A DNA stretch of 22,591 nt from a virus: positions 1 through 22,591 of the IMG/VR virus record IMGVR_UViG_3300008055_000004. One strand, given 5' to 3'. This document shows, in pieces, positions 7,049-15,160 of the stretch (the first letter of the stretch is position 1; every line of letters begins with the position of its first letter). The notes beneath the pieces were generated by a model, which searched no databases, had not been told where the DNA came from, and worked only from the letters and a program-made list of their open reading frames with translations. A program made the translations under genes and the position numbers.

Positions 7049-7804
7049 ATGTTTACATCCAAAAATTTCAACCCCAACGCAGGAGGCAGCTATCCTAAGA
7101 TCATGAACCCTGGTACCAACTATTGTCGCATTGTTGACATGAAACTGGACCGTCCACCTTACACTCCTGAAAAGGAGCCTTACTTTGTCGTGCTGACACT
7201 GGAAGGTGTGGATCTGGGCGATGACTTTCAGGGTATTGCCATTGACAAGAACGATCCTTCGCGTGGCAACTACCGCGGTCAGATCGCCAATGTGCGTTCA
7301 GGACGTTATCCTTTCACCACCTACACCTACAATGGCAACACCATTCAGCGTGACGACCAGATCTTCCGCTGGGTCAACAACCTGGCTAAGCAACTCGGTG
7401 TACTGGAGCAGATGAATGCTGACAACGTAGAGGCTAACACCATCGAGGAGTACGTCGAAGTGGTAAAGCGCTATGTGGTCAACCCAGAACTGTGGGCACA
7501 TCACACCATCGGTGGTCAGGAGTACTTCACAGAAGGGTACGACAAACCCAATTACCGCATGTTCTATCCAAAGCCTGAGGGTAAGCTGCTTCCTTTTGCA
7601 GCAATGGAAGATGAAAACGGTCAGCCTTTGAACCTGCTCAACTTTGATCGTGCCAAGCACATCGTGGTAAAAGCAGATGAAACTGCTGAGACAGTAACAG
7701 GGTTCCCAGGTCAGAACGGCACACCAATGCCAATGCCAAGCATCCCTCAGATGCCTATCATGCCACAGGGTAACACTGCTGTGGCTGACCTGCAGCTTCC
7801 CTAA
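7049..7804 (+). CDS. probable single-stranded DNA-binding protein
   Basis: A 251-residue protein preceded by an A-rich TTTAAAAAAC start context. The N-terminal part is strand-rich with aromatic and basic residues typical of an OB-fold surface (NYCRIVDMKLDRPPYT, YFVVLTLEGV, YPFTTYTYNGN). The last 35 residues form a flexible tail of Gly, Pro, Met and Gln (GTPMPMPSIPQMPIMPQ) ending in VADLQLP. An OB-like core plus a disordered tail with a short terminal tip is the SSB architecture, and the position after the Sak4-like ATPase is the usual one. I rely on layout and context rather than a family motif. A strong terminator follows. Confidence 0.6.
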   Translation: MFTSKNFNPNAGGSYPKIMNPGTNYCRIVDMKLDRPPYTPEKEPYFVVLTLEGVDLGDDFQGIAIDKNDPSRGNYRGQIANVRSGRYPFTTYTYNGNTIQRDDQIFRWVNNLAKQLGVLEQMNADNVEANTIEEYVEVVKRYVVNPELWAHHTIGGQEYFTEGYDKPNYRMFYPKPEGKLLPFAAMEDENGQPLNLLNFDRAKHIVVKADETAETVTGFPGQNGTPMPMPSIPQMPIMPQGNTAVADLQLP

Positions 7805-7826
7805 TCTTTAACCCAACAACAGAACT

Positions 7827-7861
7827 AAAGGGGTGGGAAGTGTTCCCATCCCTTTTTTTTC
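7827..7861 (+). terminator. rho-independent terminator after the SSB-like gene
   Basis: A 13-bp stem AAAGGGGTGGGAA / TTCCCATCCCTTT with one G-T wobble and a GTG loop, followed by a run of eight T. It ends the transcript of the helicase, ATPase and SSB-like genes, or attenuates read-through into primase. Confidence 0.85.
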
Positions 7862-7880
7862 TGTTCTATCCGCAACAGAT

Positions 7881-8891
7881 ATGTTTTCAAGCAAACACTT
7901 CATAGAAGATGTCAATCATGTTCCAGCAACCTGGATCTTTGAAAACTACCTGGGGCTGCCAGAACCTCTGACAGGTCAGCGGGTCCGCATCAACTCTTTG
8001 TTCAACCCCAACGACAAGACACCGTCTATGTACTTGTACTACAACAAAGACTCAGAATCCTACCGCTACAAATGCTTCTCCACCGGCAAGGGAGGCAGCG
8101 CGGTAGATCTGATGATGCACCTGTGGAATATGCCCTTCTTAGACGTTTCCAAAAAGATCATCACTGACTATGTGGCTTATCAACGCTCTGGTAAAATCTG
8201 TGAGACCAGGGTCATTGAATACTCACAATGGCAGGTAGCGCACTACAAAGTAAGACAGTGGAACACCCATGACGCGTCCTTCTGGGGCTCCTACAATATC
8301 TCCAGTGCGCTTTTGGAACAGCATCATGTAGTGCCCATTGAGCGCTACGTAATGCAGAAGAAAACCTCCAATAAGATTGACCAGGAGTTTGAAGTCGTCA
8401 GCAAGCATATCTACGGATACTTCACAGCTGAAGGCAAACTCTATAAGATCTACCAACCCAAGAACCGTGAGCGCAAGTTCATCAAGCTTTGTGATTACAC
8501 CCAAGGGTACGACCAGCTTGAGAACAAACCTTTCCTGGTCATTGCTTCCTCACTCAAAGACTGCCTTGCCATCAAAAGCATGAAGCTGAACTGCGATGTG
8601 ATAGCACCTGACAGTGAGAACACACTGCTCAGCGATGAGATGATGACCGAGTTCAAGCAAGTCTACCATGCCATTGTCACTGTTTTTGACAGCGACCAGG
8701 CAGGTATCCAGGCAATGCAGACCTACCAGAAAAGACATGGACTGCCTTTTGTCTACATTCCTTTGGAAAAAGACATTGCTGATGTGGTGAAGATCCATGG
8801 CATTCAAAGAGCCATGATAGAGTTTGTCCCCAGGCTGGATAGAGCGGTGGAGGCTTACTATGAACCTGTGCAGGAAGTTGGTAAGTTGTAG
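7881..8891 (+). CDS. DnaG-like primase with degenerate zinc finger and TOPRIM
   Basis: A 336-residue protein. A GTG in the same frame at 7833 lies inside the terminator stem, so ATG 7881 is chosen. The N-terminus aligns in layout with the CHC2 zinc finger of DnaG (FNPNDKTPSMYLYY, then YKCFSTGKGGSAVDL), but only Cys65 remains of the metal ligands, so zinc is probably not bound. The TOPRIM domain has the second motif intact (Asp270-Ser-Asp272-Gln-Ala-Gly), but the usual Glu-Gly of the first motif reads Ser-Ser (VIASSLKDCL, 220-229). It should make RNA primers for the phage polymerase; the missing Glu may be supplied elsewhere or indicate altered chemistry. Confidence 0.8.
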   Translation: MFSSKHFIEDVNHVPATWIFENYLGLPEPLTGQRVRINSLFNPNDKTPSMYLYYNKDSESYRYKCFSTGKGGSAVDLMMHLWNMPFLDVSKKIITDYVAYQRSGKICETRVIEYSQWQVAHYKVRQWNTHDASFWGSYNISSALLEQHHVVPIERYVMQKKTSNKIDQEFEVVSKHIYGYFTAEGKLYKIYQPKNRERKFIKLCDYTQGYDQLENKPFLVIASSLKDCLAIKSMKLNCDVIAPDSENTLLSDEMMTEFKQVYHAIVTVFDSDQAGIQAMQTYQKRHGLPFVYIPLEKDIADVVKIHGIQRAMIEFVPRLDRAVEAYYEPVQEVGKL

Positions 8892-8908
8892 AGATTTGGC
8901 TATTTTTG
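8878..8908 (+). promoter_or_regulatory. Bacteroidetes-type promoter for the GIY-YIG gene
   Basis: TTG at 8878-8880, 20-base spacer, and a perfect TATTTTTG -7 box at 8901-8908, followed by TAGAGC. The predicted transcription start is near 8913, so the ATG at 8929 would have a leader of only about 16 bases. The promoter overlaps the end of the primase gene. Confidence 0.65.
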
Positions 8909-8928
8909 TAGAGCTTACTTCAACCCCT

Positions 8929-9384
8929 ATGAACCACTGGACATACGCGCCCACCGACAAGGTCGTTCTGCAACTGGAAGACCTTCCCAACCACGACGAA
9001 GTTGTTGGTTTTGTTTACAAGATCACCAACCTGAAGACTGGTAAATTTTACATTGGCAAAAAAAGTCTTCACGCTACAAGGAAGACCAGACTATCCAAGA
9101 AAGAAAAAACAACAACAGGCACCAGAAAGATCTTTAAGCGTGTTGTCAAAGAGTCTGACTGGCTCACCTACCATGGTTCTTCAGCTGACCTGAAACATGA
9201 CGTAGGCAAACTTGGACCTGAATTTTTCAAAAGAGAAATCCTTGAGCTCTGCTGCACCAAAAAGTACCTGACCTATTGCGAGTTGTCCTATCAGATCAAG
9301 CACGATGTTCTGAAGTCTAACAGCTACAACGGCAACATCCTGGGCAGGTACTATGGCAGAGACATGGAGAACTGCAAATGCTAA
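8929..9384 (+). CDS. GIY-YIG endonuclease, Seg/homing-type
   Basis: A 151-residue GIY-YIG fold nuclease. The N-terminal motif pair is FVYKITN (28-34) and FYIG (40-43); Arg51 or Arg54 would be the catalytic arginine and Glu118 (YCELSYQ) the metal-binding glutamate. DWLTYHGSS and FFKREIL match phage Seg-like and group-I-intron-type nucleases. ATG 8929 is chosen because the promoter box at 8901 lies upstream and earlier codons overlap primase. It has its own promoter inside the replication block, as expected of a free-standing homing nuclease inserted as a moron, though it may also act in recombination. Confidence 0.82.
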   Translation: MNHWTYAPTDKVVLQLEDLPNHDEVVGFVYKITNLKTGKFYIGKKSLHATRKTRLSKKEKTTTGTRKIFKRVVKESDWLTYHGSSADLKHDVGKLGPEFFKREILELCCTKKYLTYCELSYQIKHDVLKSNSYNGNILGRYYGRDMENCKC

Positions 9385-9405
9385 GCAATTATAGAAATTA
9401 CAAAC

Positions 9406-10461
9406 ATGGCTACACCAAAGTTTATCGCCCCAAGCATCTCCTTTTCAGATCGTATGCAAAAGGAGGAGGAGTTTTTCTCCAAACCATTTTTACTGTCGTA
9501 TTCAGGACTGAACAGACTTTTGTACAGTCCTGCACTTTTCTACAACCACTACGTGCTAGGTCAGCGCGATGATGTTGAAGACCGCAACATGATTGAAGGC
9601 AAGCTGATACACTGCTTACTGCTCAATCCAGAAAACTTTGACAAAGAGTTTGTGCTCAGTGCGACAGACATTCCTTCTGACAATCCACGTCAGCTTTTGA
9701 ACACGCTGTTTGCACACTACAAAGAACTCAAAAAGCACGACCCTGAAGATACGCGTGAAGACCTGCACGAGTTCAACGGTGCAATCATTGATATTCTCAG
9801 TGACATGAACCTGTATCAGTCTTTAAAGACCGACACACAGCGTCTGGAAAAGATCATCACTGAGAAGCATGTCTCTTACTGGGACTACCTCAAAAAGTCA
9901 CAAAACCGCACCATCATTGACCATGATACCTACACGTTTGCAAACAGTGTAGTGGAAAAGATCAAGAACACACCTTCTGTCATTGATGTGATGGGCTTCT
10001 TTGAAGACCCGTTGCGTGGCATCACCAAGCAAAATGAAGTAGAGCTGGTAAAGTTTTCAGAGAAACACCCCTTTGGTATTCGTGGTTTTATTGACAATTT
10101 GGTGATTGACCCTTCCACAAAGACCATCAAGGTCAACGACCTGAAAAAGTCCAGCAAGGATATCAGCTCTTTTAAAGATTCTATTGAGTACTATCGTTAT
10201 TATTTACAAGCTGCGATCTATTACAGATTAGTAGAGGATGTTTACTTGAGCCGTCCTGAGTACAAGGACTTTACCATCACATTTCGTTTTGTAGTGGTAG
10301 ATCCTTACATGCAGATCGCACCCATTAGGGTGTCATCGCTTAAAATGCAGGAGTGGTTGGAAATCCTTGATCAAAAACTATTGCAGGCAGCCTATCACTT
10401 TGAGCAAAGAGAGTTTGACCTACCCTATGAGTTTTTGACCAATACTGAAGTTGTACTATGA
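9406..10461 (+). CDS. PD-(D/E)XK exonuclease, RecE/Cas4-like
   Basis: A 351-residue protein with the catalytic triad of the PD-(D/E)XK superfamily: Asp230 in GFIDNLVID, then Asp245-x-Lys247 in NDLKKS, and downstream YRYYLQAAIYYRLV as the QxxxY-type helix found in RecE, Cas4 and AddB nucleases. The N-terminal region with 'SYSGLNRLLYSP..FY..Y' and EGKLIHCLLL matches the DUF3799/RecE-like phage exonucleases, which chew one strand of linear DNA to expose ends for annealing. With the Sak4-like ATPase and the SSB-like protein this makes a standard phage recombination pair. It overlaps the next gene by an ATGA. Confidence 0.82.
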   Translation: MATPKFIAPSISFSDRMQKEEEFFSKPFLLSYSGLNRLLYSPALFYNHYVLGQRDDVEDRNMIEGKLIHCLLLNPENFDKEFVLSATDIPSDNPRQLLNTLFAHYKELKKHDPEDTREDLHEFNGAIIDILSDMNLYQSLKTDTQRLEKIITEKHVSYWDYLKKSQNRTIIDHDTYTFANSVVEKIKNTPSVIDVMGFFEDPLRGITKQNEVELVKFSEKHPFGIRGFIDNLVIDPSTKTIKVNDLKKSSKDISSFKDSIEYYRYYLQAAIYYRLVEDVYLSRPEYKDFTITFRFVVVDPYMQIAPIRVSSLKMQEWLEILDQKLLQAAYHFEQREFDLPYEFLTNTEVVL

Positions 10462-11009
10462 TATCACAAATCTATCAGAAGTACTTTCAAAAATCTTTCA
10501 CCTTTCTGTATCCGCTGCTTGGCTTCAAAAAAGGAAAGCACCCTAAACCCACACAGACCTATGTATGCTGGGAGGGTACCGACTTTAGTGTAGAAAAACG
10601 CAAACTGATCTGCGTTTTTGAAAAACAAAATACAGAAGAATGGAAAAGCTTTGAGATGAACTACCTGGTCACGCACAAAATGCTAGAACAGATTGTGGCT
10701 ATTGATGAAAAAACTGTGATATATGTCTTTGACATGAATATTTTTGCAGCAGATTATGACCGGTTTGTCAAAGGCAAATACTCAACAATGTCTGTTCAGG
10801 TCAAGAAAATACTAACAGACTACTATGGTACCCACACACCAGAGTGGGTGTATATAGAATCCTTTTTGTTTCCTGGCAAATACTTCAAGCAATACGCAGA
10901 GATCCTGGACATAGAAGAACAAGTGCTCAAAGATGTAGGGGAACTCTGTGACCTGCTTGACATTACAAAAGAAACCTGCACTGTGAAAGTTCCTCAAGAC
11001 ACCGTGTAG
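10458..11009 (+). CDS. hypothetical protein
   Basis: A 183-residue protein, not recognised. The N-terminus is aromatic and basic (ISQIYQKYFQKSFTFLYPLLGFKKGKHPKP), followed by mixed strands and helices with several YVxxF and hydrophobic patches (TVIYVFDMNIFAADYDRF). It starts by ATGA overlap with the exonuclease stop, so translation is probably coupled and a joint role in DNA end processing is possible, though no motif supports it. Confidence 0.75.
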   Translation: MISQIYQKYFQKSFTFLYPLLGFKKGKHPKPTQTYVCWEGTDFSVEKRKLICVFEKQNTEEWKSFEMNYLVTHKMLEQIVAIDEKTVIYVFDMNIFAADYDRFVKGKYSTMSVQVKKILTDYYGTHTPEWVYIESFLFPGKYFKQYAEILDIEEQVLKDVGELCDLLDITKETCTVKVPQDTV

Positions 11010-11048
11010 TCCACTTAACCCTTAAACTCAACCTTTCAAAAACAACCT

Positions 11049-11444
11049 ATGACGCTTCCAAAGCACACCCAAAACATGTTCGTATACAGCACTGACTGGT
11101 ACGGACGTAAGTCTTTTCGCATGCTTCCAGCATCAGAAGACTGTCCTTTCAACGAGGTGATCTACGATCCCAACACCGGCGTGTTGGCAGTGATCAGCCG
11201 TGACAAAAAGGACAAGCCGCAGATGCTGCCCAAGCTTACAGAAAAAGGACAGGTGATCCCTCTCAAACCTGTAGCCAACGACACACAGCAGCGCTATGTG
11301 GAAGAACGCCGAATCCTGGAAACGTACTACGAGTACTACCTCGATGACAAGCAGGACATTCAAAACTTCATCAACATGTTTGCACTCAATGCTGATCATC
11401 CATCCATTGCGGTGATCAACGAAGAAAAACAAACACAAGCTTAA
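11049..11444 (+). CDS. hypothetical protein
   Basis: A 131-residue protein, not recognised. Mixed content with a strand-rich N-terminus (NMFVYSTDWYGRKSFRML, VLAVISRDKK) and a helical C-terminus (RYVEERRILETYYEYYLDD). The stop overlaps the polymerase start (TAATG), so it is translationally coupled to DNA polymerase and could be a polymerase-associated factor; that is only a context argument. Confidence 0.75.
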   Translation: MTLPKHTQNMFVYSTDWYGRKSFRMLPASEDCPFNEVIYDPNTGVLAVISRDKKDKPQMLPKLTEKGQVIPLKPVANDTQQRYVEERRILETYYEYYLDDKQDIQNFINMFALNADHPSIAVINEEKQTQA

Positions 11445-13426
11445 TGCAAAGACAGCGAAAGTTCTGGGTAATGGACTATGAGACCATTGTGAACTGCTTT
11501 GTCGCTGTGTTTACTGCTTATGACTCTGACGAGCAGCATGTCTTCGCTGTCAACCGTGACAGAAACGACATGCCTGCTTTTCTGAGCTTCCTGCAGCAAA
11601 ACATTCAGAGCAAAGACTGGCACTTTGGTTATAACAACCTGTCCTTTGATGCTCAGGTCACTGAGTACATCTTACAGAATGCAGCCTACTTTAATGGTAG
11701 AACTGCAGAAGAAATCACCACGACAATTTATCAGTACGCCCAACATGTCATTGGCAAGTCTGATCGCAAGGAGTTTCTTGATTATCCAGAATATAAGCTG
11801 AGCATTCCTTGTGTGGACATCTTCAAGCTGAACCATTGGGACAGTAACGCTAAACGTACTTCTCTGAAATGGGTCCAGTTCTCCATGGACTGGGACAGCG
11901 TTGAAGAAATGCCACATCCCCATTACAATCCTGTTGACACCAGCGAGGAGCTGGAGAGCGTCATCAAGTATTGTATCAACGACGTGCGCAGTACGCGCAA
12001 CATCTTCTTGATGAAAAACTCCAAGGGAGAGCAGGTCATGGCTTCGCAGATCAACCTGCGGGCTGAACTCAGCTCTACCTACAATCTCACCCTGTACAGT
12101 GCCTCAGAGCCCAGAATTAGCAAGGAGATGTTCTTGCACTTCTTAAGTGAAAAGCTGGGCAGGGATAAAAAAGAGATCAGGAACATGCGCACGGAGCGCT
12201 CTCACGTCACTGTGAGAGACATCATACTTCCCTATGTTCGCTTTTCTACCCCAGAGTTTACCAGTGTACACAACTGGTTTAAGTCTCTGGTGGTAGATAC
12301 AGCAATCATGGATGAAAGTGAGGAGACGCAAAAAGCAAAAGGTCCCAAGCACCGCGTCACCTTCAAAGGCGTTCCCACAGACTATGGTTTGGGTGGACTG
12401 CACGGTTGCGCTGCATCCGGTATCTACACTGTCACAAAAGGCAAGAAGATCCTGTCTGCAGATGTCACAAGTTTTTACCCCAACTTGGCGATAAAAAACC
12501 AGTGGGCACCTGCTCATATCCCCAAGGGGGATTTCTGTGAACTGTACGAGTGGTTCTTTGAAGAACGCAAAAAGTACCCCAAGTCTTCACCACTCAACTA
12601 CCTGTTCAAGATTATCTTGAACTCCACCTACGGCCTAAGCAAGAACAAGTATTCGTTCCTGTATGACCCTGAGTTTACTTTCAGGATCACCATCAACGGA
12701 CAGCTTCTGCTCTCCATGCTCTATGAGATGATTGCTACCAGGATCCCTGGCGCGCAGCCTTTGATGCAGAACACCGACGGTCTGGAGTTTTTGATAGATG
12801 AAGAACATGAAGTATTGTTCTACCAGATCTGTAAAGAATGGGAGACTTTGACACAGCTTCAGCTGGAAACAGTGGAGTACCAGAAGATGATCATTGGTGA
12901 TGTGAACAACTACATTGCCATTGACACTGCAGGTAAGACCAAGTGTAAAGGCAGGTTTGAGTTTGAAGAACTGCCGCTGCACAAAAACAAAAGCATGCTG
13001 ATCATCCCCAAGGCATGGTACGCCTACTTTGTGCATGGCAAAGACCCCGCAGAGTTCTTGCAAGAGAACCGCAACATTTATGACTACTGTGCCGGTGCCA
13101 AACTCAGAGGTGACTGGTACTTTGAAAAACACAGCATTGACAATTTAGAGTTCTCAAAAACAAGGTTACAAAAACTGGTGCGCTACTACATCTCTAACAA
13201 AGGATGTAAGATCATCAAGTGCAATCCTGATGGCAGAGAAATTCAACTGGAAAGTGGCAGATCTCTTCAGACTATTTTCAACAAACATGAGCACAAGCCC
13301 TGGTCTGAGTATGATGTCAATGAGACATTCTACCTGGACAAGATCTATGAAGAGATCAAGAAGATTGAGAAGTCGTCTTCTGTGCTACCTAAAATTCATC
13401 AAAACATCCAACTCTCATTTTTTTAA
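11444..13426 (+). CDS. compact family B DNA polymerase with 3'-5' exonuclease
   Basis: A 660-residue replicative polymerase. The exonuclease domain has Exo I Asp11-Tyr-Glu13 (MDYET), Exo II GYNNLSFD and Exo III YCIND. The palm has motif A SADVTSFYPNLAI (Asp near 340), motif B KIILNSTYGLS (about 388-398) and motif C QNTDG (about 442-446), where the usual Asp-Thr-Asp has become Asn-Thr-Asp while the second, metal-binding Asp is kept. It is short for family B, with little thumb between motif A and motif B and no obvious terminal-protein insertions. It proofreads and copies the phage genome using dNTPs from the nucleotide genes of this window. Confidence 0.92.
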   Translation: MQRQRKFWVMDYETIVNCFVAVFTAYDSDEQHVFAVNRDRNDMPAFLSFLQQNIQSKDWHFGYNNLSFDAQVTEYILQNAAYFNGRTAEEITTTIYQYAQHVIGKSDRKEFLDYPEYKLSIPCVDIFKLNHWDSNAKRTSLKWVQFSMDWDSVEEMPHPHYNPVDTSEELESVIKYCINDVRSTRNIFLMKNSKGEQVMASQINLRAELSSTYNLTLYSASEPRISKEMFLHFLSEKLGRDKKEIRNMRTERSHVTVRDIILPYVRFSTPEFTSVHNWFKSLVVDTAIMDESEETQKAKGPKHRVTFKGVPTDYGLGGLHGCAASGIYTVTKGKKILSADVTSFYPNLAIKNQWAPAHIPKGDFCELYEWFFEERKKYPKSSPLNYLFKIILNSTYGLSKNKYSFLYDPEFTFRITINGQLLLSMLYEMIATRIPGAQPLMQNTDGLEFLIDEEHEVLFYQICKEWETLTQLQLETVEYQKMIIGDVNNYIAIDTAGKTKCKGRFEFEELPLHKNKSMLIIPKAWYAYFVHGKDPAEFLQENRNIYDYCAGAKLRGDWYFEKHSIDNLEFSKTRLQKLVRYYISNKGCKIIKCNPDGREIQLESGRSLQTIFNKHEHKPWSEYDVNETFYLDKIYEEIKKIEKSSSVLPKIHQNIQLSFF

Positions 13427-13428
13427 TT

Positions 13429-14238
13429 ATGAAAAGAACCATTAGCGGCATGATGGCGTACTCCAAGATGATTGGATCAGCGCTGCCTGCAAAAACTGAC
13501 ACCTACACACCCATTGCTCACACTGCAGTTATCAACCGTGTGAGAAGTGAGATCACATCCTCTGGCTACATCATCACCGGTGAAGAGTACCGCGCCACCA
13601 ACGACGGTCAGGTGGCCGTTGGTACATTTCGCATGAACTACAAAGCTGACCCAGACATTGAGCTGAGTGCAAATTTTCTGAACTCATATAACAAACAGTA
13701 TGCGTTTCGCTTCAGCCTGGGCGGTCTTGTCAAAGTGTGCAACAACGGTATGATGCTGTCAAACAGCAAGTTTGGCGCCTACAAGCGCATGCACAAAGGC
13801 TCTGCAGATATACTAGCAGAAGGTAAGATCGCTGAGTTCATTGGTGACTCAGAACATTACTGGAGCACGCTTGTACAGCACAAAGACAAACTCAAAGATG
13901 AGTTGTTGACCACCACCGCCCAGCATGACATTCTGGGTGAGCTCTTCTTTCAGAAGAAGATCTTAAACACCATGCAGCTCAACACCATTCGTTCAGAAAT
14001 GCTGCGTCCCAGCTTTGACTACAAAGTGGACAGGGATTCTGCGTGGGCGTTATACAACCACATCACCATTGCCCTGAAAGACTCTCACCCTTCTGATTGG
14101 ATGAACCACCAGACACAGGTGCACGAGCTCTTTGAAAGGATGCTTGACCTGGAAGACAGCACCGAAGTAGAACCTGTGGTAGAACCTATGGTAGAAGCGG
14201 AAGCTATGAGTTCTGAACTGATAGAGCTTCCTTTTTAA
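13429..14238 (+). CDS. DUF932-like protein with SSB-like acidic C-terminal tip
   Basis: A 269-residue protein. The central block NSYNKQYAFRFSLGGLVKVC (about 85-104), with VAVGTFRMN before it and NNGMMLSN after it, resembles the DUF932 phage/plasmid family ('NSYD.S....L.AG..V.VC.N'), whose function is unsettled. The last 30 residues are acidic (EVEPVVEPMVEAEAMSSE) and end in ELIELPF, which recalls the DDDIPF tip by which SSB proteins recruit partners. It starts two bases after the polymerase stop and is followed by a terminator, so it closes the replication transcript. A role in DNA handling at the fork is inferred. Confidence 0.65.
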   Translation: MKRTISGMMAYSKMIGSALPAKTDTYTPIAHTAVINRVRSEITSSGYIITGEEYRATNDGQVAVGTFRMNYKADPDIELSANFLNSYNKQYAFRFSLGGLVKVCNNGMMLSNSKFGAYKRMHKGSADILAEGKIAEFIGDSEHYWSTLVQHKDKLKDELLTTTAQHDILGELFFQKKILNTMQLNTIRSEMLRPSFDYKVDRDSAWALYNHITIALKDSHPSDWMNHQTQVHELFERMLDLEDSTEVEPVVEPMVEAEAMSSELIELPF

Positions 14239-14252
14239 GTCCACAAACAAAT

Positions 14253-14286
14253 AAAAAGAGAGGCATTGCGTCCTCTCTTTTTTTTT
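14253..14286 (+). terminator. rho-independent terminator after the DUF932-like gene
   Basis: Stem AAAAAGAGAGG / CCTCTCTTTTT (11 bp) with an eight-base loop, followed by more T. It closes the long replication block. Confidence 0.85.
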
Positions 14287-14306
14287 GTTTTTAAATCCTC
14301 AGACCT

Positions 14307-14474
14307 ATGCGACCTAAAGACCTTATTGAAGAAGCTTACCGCAAGCTTCGCAACAAGCAGACGCGCATCAACAAGTTTTATATACTAAAACGTTACCTGC
14401 GCATGAAGTACAGGCTAGAGATATCCAAGTCCTGTTTATATAACAGAATCAAAACTTATTTAAAAACATCATGA
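14307..14474 (+). CDS. small, strongly basic protein (55 aa)
   Basis: A 55-residue open frame from ATG 14307 to TGA 14472-14474, below usual length cut-offs. It is rich in Lys and Arg and in Tyr (KDLIEEAYRKLRNKQTRINK, then KRYLRMKYRLEISK) with a helical, nucleic-acid-binding look, but no family is recognisable. It fills the space between a terminator and the kinase gene, and its stop overlaps the kinase ATG as ATGA, which is strong support for it being translated and coupled to the kinase. Confidence 0.6.
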   Translation: MRPKDLIEEAYRKLRNKQTRINKFYILKRYLRMKYRLEISKSCLYNRIKTYLKTS

Positions 14475-15160
14475 AAACACCTGTAAATCTTATTGGCATC
14501 TCTGGCAAAATAGGTTCTGGCAAAGATACTGTTGCCCAGATCATCCAGATACTTACATCATATCCATATTTTTTTGATAATGAAACAATTGTGCACTTTT
14601 TGCAATCTGAACCTAAACATGAAATCTTTAAAGATTGCGATACATGGAAAATTAAAAAGTTTGCAGGTGTACTTAAAAAAATAGCTTCAATATTGACTGG
14701 TATTCCAGTAAAAATGTTTGAAAGTCAAGAATTTAAAAAGACAGATCTTGGTCCTGAATGGGCTTATTTTCATCCTGAACATTGTTGGGACGATGATTCA
14801 CCCGTGTACACACGTATGTCTGTAAGACAATTTTTGCAAAAACTTGGTACAGAAGCTATGCGCGACGGTCTTCACCAAGACACTTGGGTAAACGCAACCT
14901 TTGCCAAATACAAACCAGATGTTGACAAATGGATCGTCACTGACACACGTTTTCCTAATGAAGCAGTGTCTATACAAGAACGCGGTGGTGTATTGCTTCG
15001 TATCAACCGCAATACAGACACTGGCGATCACCCTTCTGAAACTGCACTGGATGATTACAAGTTTGACTATATAATAGAGAACGATGGTGATCTTGTGAGT
15101 CTTGTAGAAAAAGTGAAAGTATTTTGTGAGACTTGCAAAATTATTAAACCCATAAAATGA
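14471..15160 (+). CDS. deoxynucleoside monophosphate kinase
   Basis: A 229-residue P-loop kinase. Walker A is GKIGSGKDT at 12-20, and a downstream stretch TRMSVRQFLQKLGTEAMR is the substrate-side helix typical of phage dNMP kinases (T4 gene 1 family); TDTRFPNEA follows as the LID-side Arg segment. It phosphorylates dNMPs (for T4, dTMP, dGMP and hydroxymethyl-dCMP) to diphosphates so that precursors from host DNA breakdown and ThyX reach dNTP level. It is more AT-rich than the replication genes, suggesting separate acquisition. It overlaps the previous stop and the next start by ATGA. Confidence 0.85.
   Translation: MKTPVNLIGISGKIGSGKDTVAQIIQILTSYPYFFDNETIVHFLQSEPKHEIFKDCDTWKIKKFAGVLKKIASILTGIPVKMFESQEFKKTDLGPEWAYFHPEHCWDDDSPVYTRMSVRQFLQKLGTEAMRDGLHQDTWVNATFAKYKPDVDKWIVTDTRFPNEAVSIQERGGVLLRINRNTDTGDHPSETALDDYKFDYIIENDGDLVSLVEKVKVFCETCKIIKPIK

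Noticed and set aside
7833-7880. Upstream GTG start for the primase gene
   Set aside because: It lies inside the stem of the terminator at 7827-7861; ATG 7881 gives a normal primase N-terminus.
8824-8928. N-terminal extension of the GIY-YIG protein
   Set aside because: It overlaps primase and contains the promoter; the domain begins after ATG 8929.
11133-13132. Several open frames of 60-165 codons on the minus strand opposite the polymerase
   Set aside because: Shadows of a well-supported gene; Cys- and Val-rich products without domain patterns.
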